12,991 nucleotides of DNA, from the NCBI GenBank assembly GCA_035347995.1, contig DAOPQD010000089.1:1-12991 (forward strand). Reading direction: 5' to 3'. Position 1 is the stretch's first letter. The number at the start of each line of letters is the position of its first letter. Below, piece after piece: positions 1-5,436 of this stretch. A model generated the notes under the pieces. It worked only from the letters and a program-made list of their open reading frames with translations, ran no database searches and was not told the DNA's origin. The stretch comes from JAAZNO01 sp012798275. Lineage in GTDB: Bacteria; Chloroflexota; Anaerolineae; B4-G1; SLSP01. A program made the position numbers and the translations under genes.

Positions 1-21
1 CAGGCGGGCTACGCCCGCCTG
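1..21. repeat. Perfect 9-bp inverted repeat (hairpin)
   Basis: The first 21 bases form a perfect inverted repeat: CAGGCGGGC (1-9), loop TAC, GCCCGCCTG (13-21). No T-run follows on the plus strand, and the left flank is outside the window, so a terminator role in either direction cannot be judged. It could be the end of an intergenic repeat or a terminator stem belonging to a gene to the left. Confidence 0.5.
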
Positions 22-32
22 CAAAACCCCAC

Positions 33-90
33 AAAAAAAGTTCCCCTTCCCCCCGGCGCGCGGGGGGAAGGGGCCAGGGGATAGGGGGCA
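33..90. repeat. REP-like G/C hairpin element; terminator-like on the minus strand
   Basis: A 12-bp perfect stem pairs CCCCTTCCCCCC (43-54) with GGGGGGAAGGGG (62-73) around the loop GGCGCGC. Purine-rich GGGG blocks continue to about 90. Read on the minus strand, the stem is followed by AAC and seven T (39-33), which is the form of an intrinsic terminator. However, the gene to its right (241) is on the plus strand, so no minus-strand gene in the window needs it. The polypyrimidine/polypurine stem with GC-rich loop and GGGG tail resembles dispersed intergenic elements known in high-GC bacteria, including Chloroflexota, so a dispersed repeat is the preferred reading. Confidence 0.5.
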
Positions 91-127
91 AAAGTTGATT
101 CTCAATCTTTAGCGATCACCATGAAAC

Positions 128-147
128 CTTGCGTTTTTTAGTCAGTG
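128..147 (+). repeat. 20-bp dispersed repeat, copy 1
   Basis: CTTGCGTTTTTTAGTCAGTG occurs here on the plus strand and again, exactly, on the minus strand at 12970-12989. Each copy lies upstream of a gene and points toward it: 93 bp before the YbjN gene here, and about 155 bp before the sugar symporter gene at the other end. The last bases overlap an odd palindrome AGTCA-G-TGACT at 140-150, which is not kept in the second copy. Confidence 0.7.
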
Positions 148-150
148 ACT

Positions 151-240
151 GAACAGTTGCCATGTGAGTTGTAAGCCGCAATCCATGGCAGAAACTGTGA
201 CGACTCTCTTCTCACGACTCTCTATTTTCGAAGGAGAACA
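151..240 (+). repeat. Gene-proximal repeat family, copy A (5' of YbjN gene)
   Basis: This stretch contains a core like ATGTGAGTTGTAAGC (162-176), then CGACTCTCT twice with period 14 (201-209 and 215-223), then CTATTTTCGAAGGAGAACA running into the start codon. Related sequence lies at 6595-6664 and, on the minus strand, at 11384-11468, each time ending at a ribosome binding site and ATG. The shared CTCTCTATTTT-purine block immediately before the Shine-Dalgarno suggests a repeated promoter or 5' leader. No good -35/-10 pair was recognised in it. Confidence 0.55.
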
Positions 241-729
241 ATGATGAATCACGTCGGCTCTGAAGTAGAAAACGGACAGCAGGCTTTTGCGACTTTAGGG
301 ACATTTTTGGAGGAGGACGGCTGGTATCCCCAACAAATCGAGGATCGCAGCATTTACCGGGTGGGCTTCGAGGGGAAGAACGGCCGCTACACCTGCTTCG
401 CCCAGATTCGCATGGATCTGGAGCAATTCATGTTTTACGCCATCGCGTCCATCAAGGTGCCTGAGGCGGCGCGCGCCGCGGCGGCGGAATTCCTGACCCG
501 CGCCAATTACGGCCTGCGTATCGGCAACTTCGAGATGGATTACACGGACGGCGAGGTGCGTTACAAGAGCAGCCTCGATTTCGAGGACGCGCTGTTGACG
601 CCAGCGTTGATCCGCAACGCCATCTATCCGGCGGTGCAGACGCTGGATCGCTACATGCCGGGGTTGATGGCGGTCGTTTACGGCGGGCAGACCCCCCAGG
701 CCGCCATCGAGGTGATTGAGGGCCAATAA
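241..729 (+). CDS. YbjN domain-containing protein
   Basis: A 162-residue cytoplasmic protein with no signal peptide or membrane segment. Its layout fits the YbjN family, which has the alpha/beta fold of type III secretion chaperones and is usually 130-170 residues: an N-terminal helix (about 12-25), a strand pair around GWYPQQIEDRSIYRVGFEG, YTCFAQIRMD (about 51-60), a helix rich in Ala (about 74-90, reading RAAAAEFLTRANYGL), and a C-terminal helix ending near YMPGLMAVVYGG. YbjN proteins are linked to stress responses in Escherichia coli, but the biochemical role is not established. AAGGAG at 231-236 precedes two tandem ATG codons (241 and 244); either could be used, and the second has the more usual spacing. 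It stands alone, preceded by a dispersed repeat and followed by a 533-bp gene-free stretch. The family call is from overall pattern, so moderate confidence. Confidence 0.75.
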   Translation: MMNHVGSEVENGQQAFATLGTFLEEDGWYPQQIEDRSIYRVGFEGKNGRYTCFAQIRMDLEQFMFYAIASIKVPEAARAAAAEFLTRANYGLRIGNFEMDYTDGEVRYKSSLDFEDALLTPALIRNAIYPAVQTLDRYMPGLMAVVYGGQTPQAAIEVIEGQ

Positions 730-1262
730 ACGGTCGGCCGTCCTCTCGCTCTCAGAGGCGCGCGCGGCATGGGTCGCAGAGCGGCGTGATTTCCGTGAAG
801 CTCAGCGGCTCGCGGTGTGCGGCTGGAATGCTGGCGGACACTTCCCGGCCGGCCCATGCCCTGTAACGTGCAGCCGGCGTTGGTTGCCGCGCTTCATCTC
901 TCCCATCGCGCGGTGCATCGCTGGTATGAAGATCCGTCCCGGCGCCCGGCGGGGGCGGCAGGCGTTCATTGATCGTAACATGAGGGGTCGTCAGCGGCAA
1001 CGGCGGTCGCCACGATGTCCTCATCTCCGGGAGCGTTCTCTTGGACGCGCCCCCCTTTCGCGCACCGAATGCCATCCCATTGACATGCGGCGCGACTCGG
1101 CCCAGGATGAAGTTGCCCGTCATTCCTTGAGTTTTGGACCGGCGGTTGCCAGCTTCCCATAACCCGTTTCGGGCCAGCGTGAACTTTTTCCCCTGCTCCT
1201 GCATGTAAGAGATAGGTGTTTCCATTTATCCTATTCAAGTGACTGTCAGGAGGAGGTTGGCC
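730..1262. other. 533-bp stretch with no supportable gene
   Basis: Open frames exist on both strands, but their translations are rich in Arg, Pro and Ala, lack any recognisable domain and have no convincing ribosome binding site. The right part contains a short stem CCCG-TTT-CGGG near 1158-1168 and the AT-richer leader of the next gene. There is no terminator with a T-run after the YbjN gene. The stretch may be a decayed gene, a non-coding repeat or simply a long leader; the sequence alone does not decide. Confidence 0.4.
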
Positions 1263-2204
1263 ATGAAGTCCCGAAACAAACTGGTGGCGTCGTTGTTGGT
1301 CATCCTGGTGTTGACGGCGGCATGTGCGCCCCGAGTTGCCCATTATGCCACGCCGAGCGCCCCAATGATGGAAGAAGTGCTCGTAGCCGCGACGGTTGAG
1401 ACGCCCGCCGAAGTCCCGTCCCAGGCAACGCCCATGCCGGTAGCGGACGCCGGCTACGCCGGCAGCGCTCTCCCCGACGCGCCGGCCCGTTATGACCGCA
1501 TGGTCATCAAGAATGCGGAACTGGCGCTGTTGGTGGCGGACACCGACATTGCCATTGATCGGCTCACGCAGATCGTGGGCGACACGGGGGGGTACATCAT
1601 CCGCTCGCGGATGCGCTTCAAGGAATGGCTCGGCGTCAACTACAAGTACGCCTCCATTACCATCGGCGTGCCGGCGGAGCAATTCGAGGCGGCGATGCAC
1701 CGTCTGCGGGGAATCGCCGTCCGCGTGATGGATGAGAACGCCTCCGGGCAGGACGTGACCGATGAATACGTGGATCTTCAGTCCCGCCTGGGGAATCTGG
1801 AGGCGACCCGTGATCGCATCCGCACTTTCCTGGATCAGGCCCAGACGGTGGATGAGGCTTTGCGGGTCAACGAGCAGCTGGCGGCAGTCGAAGCGCAGAT
1901 CGAGCAGGTAAAGGGGCGCATGGTTTACCTCCGTGAGCGTTCTGCCTACTCCACCATCACGGTGCAGTTGGACCCCGAACTCCCGCCCGCGCCAGAGGCT
2001 ACTCCCGTCCCGACGCCGACGTGGTCCCCGGCGGATACGGCTCGCCAGGCGAGCCAGACCCTCACGACGATCGTGCGGGTGCTCGCAAAAGCGGTGATTT
2101 GGGTGACAATCGTGTTGGGGCCGTTTGCGGCGCTGGTGGTGGGCGTGTGGCTCGTCGTCCGCTGGCGAGCGCGCGGGAAAGAGAAGACTCCCTCCGCCGC
2201 CTGA
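1263..2204 (+). CDS. DUF4349 domain lipoprotein with C-terminal membrane anchor
   Basis: This start was chosen over the in-frame GTG at 1239 because AGGAGGAGG (1247-1255) lies just before the ATG and because it gives a clean lipoprotein signal: basic MKSRNK, a hydrophobic core, then LTAAC with the lipid-bearing Cys at residue 21. The 313-residue product has a Pro/Ala/Thr-rich linker (about 30-75), then the DUF4349 body beginning near YDRMVIKNAELALLVAD. This includes the GGYI turn and a long helical segment (about 165-220, rich in DLQSRLGNLEATRDRI-type heptads) that should form a coiled coil. A single membrane helix follows (AVIWVTIVLGPFAALVVGVW, about 279-298) with a basic RWRARGKEK tail on the inside. 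DUF4349 proteins are widespread envelope proteins of unknown function; a role in envelope structure or signalling is only a guess. It is followed by a strong hairpin shared with the convergent HD gene. Confidence 0.88.
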   Translation: MKSRNKLVASLLVILVLTAACAPRVAHYATPSAPMMEEVLVAATVETPAEVPSQATPMPVADAGYAGSALPDAPARYDRMVIKNAELALLVADTDIAIDRLTQIVGDTGGYIIRSRMRFKEWLGVNYKYASITIGVPAEQFEAAMHRLRGIAVRVMDENASGQDVTDEYVDLQSRLGNLEATRDRIRTFLDQAQTVDEALRVNEQLAAVEAQIEQVKGRMVYLRERSAYSTITVQLDPELPPAPEATPVPTPTWSPADTARQASQTLTTIVRVLAKAVIWVTIVLGPFAALVVGVWLVVRWRARGKEKTPSAA

Positions 2205-2236
2205 ACGACAGCGCTTTCTCATTTCCGACGATGTTT

Positions 2237-2270
2237 AACCATCATGCGGCCAATCGGCCGCATGATGGTT
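2237..2270. terminator. Perfect 15-bp hairpin between convergent genes (putative bidirectional terminator)
   Basis: AACCATCATGCGGCC (2237-2251) pairs without mismatch with GGCCGCATGATGGTT (2256-2270) around the loop AATC. It sits between the DUF4349 stop (2204) and the HD gene stop (2307), where both transcripts must end. Neither side has a proper T-run after the stem, so it is not a textbook intrinsic terminator. Its position and strength still make termination or 3'-end protection the likeliest role. Confidence 0.55.
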
Positions 2271-2306
2271 GTGGATGAGGGCGGCTTGCCGTGAGCCGGG
2301 CTGTCG

Positions 2307-2963
2307 TCAGGGATGGGCGCGCTGCAGGACGAGGGCGTCGGCGGTGCGGCCCTCTCGCAGGCTCTCGAGGCATTCCTGGAGGAGCTGGATGTTGCGTTGT
2401 TTGCCGGGGTTGCGCAAAGCGCGGGCGACGGCAGTGGTATAGGTGTGGTGGGTGAGAAAGTGCAGCTGCTCGCTGAACCAGGTTTCCTGGGACACGGGAT
2501 GGTCGTGAATGGCGAGCTCCAGGCGCAGCCGCCGATTGACCTCGAAGAAATCTTCCCGTCCCAGAGGATCCAGATCGGCGTCGCACAGCAGCGCTTGCAG
2601 GAGGCTGTGAGGGGTCTGTGGCATGTGCGTCGCCATGATCATCTCGCTGATGGCATAGATTTGCTCCGGCGTGTAGCCGAAATGAGGCAGGGTTGTGGCG
2701 GCGAGGGTCGTGGCGATGATTTCGTTGTCGCGGTAGCGGATGAGATAGCCCAGATCATGGTAGAGGGCCGCCGTGCGCAGCAACAGCGTCTCTGCGGCGG
2801 AGATGCCGGCTGCGGTTGCCAGGCGTTCTGCGGCGGGAAGGACGTCTTCAAGCGTATGCGCTAAATTGTGGTAATATAGAGTGTGGGGGAGATCTTCGGA
2901 CAGTCTCCGTACAACATAGGCTCTTGCCTGGTCCCAGTCCGCCTTCTGCATCACGTCTTTCAT
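2307..2963 (-). CDS. HD domain-containing metal-dependent phosphohydrolase
   Basis: A 218-residue soluble protein with the metal-binding residues of the HD superfamily in order: YYHNLAHT with H32 and H36, the ALYHDLGY motif with H69 and D70, IMATHMP with H113, and LLCDADLDPLG with D128 and D130. HD proteins hydrolyse phosphomonoesters or phosphodiesters, often of nucleotides. The single-domain form seen here, with a helical C-terminal half (about 140-218), is a common uncharacterised type and the substrate cannot be named. The ATG at 2963 has no strong Shine-Dalgarno; a second ATG four codons later is possible. A good promoter sits so close to the first ATG that the mRNA may be leaderless. 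It is convergent with the DUF4349 gene and divergent from the HNH gene, so it is probably transcribed alone. Confidence 0.88.
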   Translation of the reverse strand: MKDVMQKADWDQARAYVVRRLSEDLPHTLYYHNLAHTLEDVLPAAERLATAAGISAAETLLLRTAALYHDLGYLIRYRDNEIIATTLAATTLPHFGYTPEQIYAISEMIMATHMPQTPHSLLQALLCDADLDPLGREDFFEVNRRLRLELAIHDHPVSQETWFSEQLHFLTHHTYTTAVARALRNPGKQRNIQLLQECLESLREGRTADALVLQRAHP

Positions 2964-2969
2964 GCCCTT

Positions 2970-2997
2970 ATGATAGCATGGTTCAAACGTAAATCAA
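2970..2997 (-). promoter_or_regulatory. Putative sigma-70-type promoter of the HD gene (leaderless)
   Basis: On the minus strand, TTGATT (2997-2992) and TATCAT (2975-2970) are separated by 16 bp. They match the housekeeping consensus at 4 of 6 and 5 of 6 positions. Only six bases (AAGGGC) separate the -10 box from the ATG at 2963, which would put the transcription start at or next to the A of the start codon. Leaderless messages are known in several deep-branching bacterial phyla. Confidence 0.45.
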
Positions 2998-3056
2998 CAG
3001 GCTGTTTGGCGGATTGGTTTTATGGAGGATGCGCAGTTAGCTGAAGGAGGTCCAAG

Positions 3057-3608
3057 GTGACGGCGGGGGTGTTGTTGTTGAATGCGAGCTATGAGCCGCT
3101 GGCGGTAGTGACGCGGCGTCGCGCCGTGTCGTTACTCATGCGGGGGCGAGTCGAGGCTGCGTGCGAGGACGTGACCGAAGTTCAGGGCTGCAACGGCGTG
3201 TTGCAGGTCCCTGTGGTGATTCGGCTGCGGTACTATGTCAACGTCCCCCAGCGCGGCGCGACCTGGAGCCGCAAGGCGGTGCTGCGCCGCGACGCTTTCA
3301 CGTGCGCCTACTGTGGCGTGCGCGCCGGCGATGAGCGTCGCGGCCGGGCGCTGACGCAACAGGACTTCACCCTCGACCACATTCTGCCCGTGAGCCGCGG
3401 CGGCAAGAACTCGTGGAGCAACACCGTGTGCGCCTGCTTCGAGTGCAATCAGCGCAAGGCCAATCGTCTGCCGCATGAGGCGGGGATGCATTTGCGCTGG
3501 GAGCCCAAGACCCCGCGCACCAATTACCTGGTCGTCGGGGGCGAGATTCCCAAGGCGTGGCGCGCGTATCTGGACGTGGGTCGCCCCCATGGGTCTCCCG
3601 GTCTGTGA
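3057..3608 (+). CDS. HNH endonuclease family protein
   Basis: A 183-residue protein starting at GTG with AAGGAGG (3044-3050) six bases upstream. The N-terminal third (VLLLNASYEPLAVVTRRRAV, residues 5-24, then LLMRGRVEA) is typical of a conserved, mostly chromosomal HNH group found in actinobacteria, cyanobacteria and Chloroflexota. The HNH core follows, with structural zinc ligands in CAYC (C83, C86) and CFEC (C127, C130). The catalytic LDHILPVSRGG motif contains D107 and H108, and N122 and N131 complete the fold. Family knowledge says HNH proteins bind a divalent metal and cut DNA, but the function of this group in the cell is unknown. All key residues are present, so it should be active. 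No toxin partner, methylase or phage gene is adjacent, so a restriction or homing role has no support. It ends in its own terminator. Confidence 0.9.
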   Translation: MTAGVLLLNASYEPLAVVTRRRAVSLLMRGRVEAACEDVTEVQGCNGVLQVPVVIRLRYYVNVPQRGATWSRKAVLRRDAFTCAYCGVRAGDERRGRALTQQDFTLDHILPVSRGGKNSWSNTVCACFECNQRKANRLPHEAGMHLRWEPKTPRTNYLVVGGEIPKAWRAYLDVGRPHGSPGL

Positions 3609-3622
3609 GAGAGGTCGTCCAT

Positions 3623-3660
3623 AAAGCCCACGGAGGGGGTTCCTTCCGTGGGCTTTTGTG
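3623..3660 (+). terminator. Rho-independent terminator of the HNH gene
   Basis: A perfect 12-bp stem AAAGCCCACGGA (3623-3634) / TCCGTGGGCTTT (3645-3656), loop of ten bases, followed by TGTGTCTTT. It begins 14 bases after the HNH stop codon. The A-rich left arm means it could also work weakly on the opposite strand. Confidence 0.85.
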
Positions 3661-3804
3661 TCTTTGGGGTCAGAGTCAGCCCCAGGGGCGGATTTGTGGT
3701 GGCGTCAAGCGATTTGCGGCTTCTGAACCTTAGCTGTACACTCAATGCGCGCGCGGAAGGGGGCTTTTGGAACCTGGCGCCAGTGCGCACGTTGAAAGCA
3801 CAGC

Positions 3805-3901
3805 AATGTGAGTCGTGAGCAGAGACTGTGCGGCTCGCCGGTTCGACACGAGCCAGGCGCGCTGAAGCGCGCTGTTGGAGGACGTAGCAGACCCGGAATT
3901 T
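3805..3901 (+). repeat. Structured dispersed repeat, copy E
   Basis: This 97-bp stretch aligns almost end to end with 6696-6800: both begin AATGTGARTCGTGAGCAG, share GGCTC, TCGACACG, GCGCTGAAGCGC and TGTTGGAGGACGTAGCAG, and end GGAATTT. The centre folds as GCGCGC (3857-3862), loop TGAA, GCGCGC (3867-3872), extended by CCAG (3853-3856) with TTGG (3875-3878) across a TG bulge. An alternative stem GGCTCG (3832-3837) / CGAGCC (3849-3854) competes with it. No reading frame of note crosses it. It lies in the 370-bp gap before the carrier gene; a mobile intergenic repeat or a structured leader RNA are both possible. Confidence 0.7.
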
Positions 3902-3944
3902 ATCCTGGGCGGCTTGAGAGTAGCCTGAGGTTGGCATTACATTG

Positions 3945-3969
3945 ATTCGCTTATTCGCCATTCGCCATT
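3945..3969 (+). repeat. ATTCGCC heptamer array before the carrier gene
   Basis: Units ATTCGCT (3945-3951), ATTCGCC (3953-3959) and ATTCGCC (3960-3966), then a partial ATT, run directly into the GGAGG ribosome binding site of the carrier gene. A related array is found on the minus strand at 12942-12920, and an ATTCG-based variant at 6809-6835. They resemble the short tandemly repeated heptamers described in cyanobacteria. Confidence 0.55.
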
Positions 3970-3978
3970 GGAGGACAC

Positions 3979-5436
3979 ATGGAACAGACGAAGGTCAAGG
4001 CCGGAGCGCAGATTAGCCGCCGGGCGTTCATCCAATCGGCGGTGATTTTGCTGGTGCTGATGGTGGCTGCGGGGGTGGCCACCCGGTGGGTCCCGGCGGG
4101 ACGCTATGCGCGCGTGCTGGAGGGCGGGCGCGAGGTGATTGATCCGGCGACCTTTGAGCGGGTGGCACGCCCCGATTATCCCGTCTGGCGCTGGTTCGTC
4201 GCTCCCGTCGAGGTGCTCGGCAGCGCGGATGGGCTGGCGCTCGGCGCTATCATCCTCTTCATCCTGATGGTGGGCGGGGCGTTTGCCGTGTTGGAGCGCT
4301 GCGGCATCCTCAAGGCCGTGATCTTGCGCCTGGTACGCCTGTTCGGCGGACGCAAATATCGGCTGTTGCTCGTCGTCTCGCTGTTCTTCATGGCCCTGGG
4401 CGGCTTCTTCGGCATCTTCGAGGAGGTGGTGCCGCTGATCCCCCTGATGCTGGCCCTCTCCTACTACCTGGGATGGGATACCCTGGTGGGGTTGGGGATG
4501 AGCATTCTGGCGACGAATGTGGGGTTTTCCGCCGCGGTGACCAATCCCTTCACGATTGGCGTGGCGCAGCAGCTGGCGGGCCTGCCGCTGTTTTCGGGCG
4601 CGTGGTTGCGGCTTCTCATCTTTGCGGTGATGTACGGGATTTTCGCGGTGTTCCTGGTGAACTATGCCCGCCGGGTCGAGCGTCACCCCGAAAGCTCGCC
4701 GGTGTTTACGGGCGAGCAGGCCGAACGGGCGCGCTATCAACCGCTGGATGTGACGGCGCTGGAGGCCGCGCCGGCGTTGGGCGCGGCCTTGCGCTGGTTC
4801 CTCGTCTTTCTCGTGTTGATTCTGGCGGTCCTCGTCGGCGTTCCCTTCGTCCCGGCGTTGTCGCAGTTCGCGCTGCCGCTGCTGGGCGTGCTGTTTTTGA
4901 GCGCGGGCCTGGGAGCCGGGCGGTTTTCCGGCTTCTCGTGGCAAGCGGTGGGCGCGGCGCTGTGGGAGGGCGTGGTGGGCATCGCCCCCGGCGTGATCCT
5001 GATTTTGATGGCGGCGAGCGTCAAACACATCGTGGTCAGCGGCGGGATCATGGACACGCTGCTGTACAGCGCTTCCGGCGTCATGGCCGGGGCCGGCCCC
5101 TTCGGCGCGGCGCTGCTGATCTACGTGACGGCGCTGTTCATCGAGCTCTTCATCAGCTCCGGCTCGGCCAAGGCGTTTCTGATCCTGCCGATTTTGCTGC
5201 CGCTGGCCGATCTGGCGGGCGTGACGCGGCAGGTGGCCGTCCTGGCGTACTGCTTCGGCGACGGCTTCTCCAACCTGGCGTACCCCACTAATCCGGTGTT
5301 GCTCATCAGCCTGGGGATGACGACGGTGAGCTATCCCAAATGGCTGCGCTGGCTGCTTCGGCTGTGGATCTGGGTGATTCTGGCGTCGGTGGTCTTTCTG
5401 GGACTGGCGGTGGCGCTTCACTATGGACCTTTCTGA
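3979..5436 (+). CDS. YfcC/DcuC-family membrane carrier (C4-dicarboxylate or amino-acid/peptide type)
   Basis: A 485-residue inner-membrane protein with roughly ten to twelve hydrophobic segments and a cytoplasmic loop in the middle (about 230-265). Family features visible are an N-terminal helix followed by an exposed loop (40-75), VGGAFAVLERCGI (98-110), GFFGIFEE (142-149), the hairpin-like TNVGFSAAVTNPFTIGVA (179-196), its C-terminal counterpart FISSGSAKAFLILPILLPLA (391-410), and CFGDGFSNLAYPTNP (425-439). These repeats are typical of the YfcC branch of the ion transporter superfamily, related to DcuC and AbgT carriers. Members move dicarboxylates, amino acids or amino-acid conjugates, but the substrate here is unknown. 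The start has GGAGG at 3970-3974. Its last 14 bases overlap the start of the downstream metallopeptidase gene, implying coupled translation and a shared substrate pathway. Upstream there is only a weak promoter candidate (TTGCGG 3714-3719, TACACT 3737-3742). Confidence 0.85.
   Translation: MEQTKVKAGAQISRRAFIQSAVILLVLMVAAGVATRWVPAGRYARVLEGGREVIDPATFERVARPDYPVWRWFVAPVEVLGSADGLALGAIILFILMVGGAFAVLERCGILKAVILRLVRLFGGRKYRLLLVVSLFFMALGGFFGIFEEVVPLIPLMLALSYYLGWDTLVGLGMSILATNVGFSAAVTNPFTIGVAQQLAGLPLFSGAWLRLLIFAVMYGIFAVFLVNYARRVERHPESSPVFTGEQAERARYQPLDVTALEAAPALGAALRWFLVFLVLILAVLVGVPFVPALSQFALPLLGVLFLSAGLGAGRFSGFSWQAVGAALWEGVVGIAPGVILILMAASVKHIVVSGGIMDTLLYSASGVMAGAGPFGAALLIYVTALFIELFISSGSAKAFLILPILLPLADLAGVTRQVAVLAYCFGDGFSNLAYPTNPVLLISLGMTTVSYPKWLRWLLRLWIWVILASVVFLGLAVALHYGPF

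Noticed and set aside
752..1225. Long minus-strand open frame in the 730-1262 gap (157 codons)
   Set aside because: Its composition is Arg/Pro/Ala-rich, it has no recognisable motif and no ribosome binding site near its ATG. High GC alone keeps such frames open.
1239..1262. Upstream GTG start for the DUF4349 protein
   Set aside because: The strong AGGAGGAGG site would then be inside the gene, and the lipoprotein signal fits the ATG at 1263 better.
3057..3608. HNH nuclease as part of a defence, homing or phage system
   Set aside because: Neighbours are ordinary chromosomal genes, the gene has its own start and terminator, and there is no methylase, integrase or repeat-bounded cargo.
3937..5421. 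Very long open frame antisense to the carrier gene
   Set aside because: The translation is His/Gln/Arg-rich without hydrophobic or domain pattern, while the plus strand encodes a clear membrane carrier. Similar antisense frames at 5306-6604 and 6826-8460 are rejected for the same reason.
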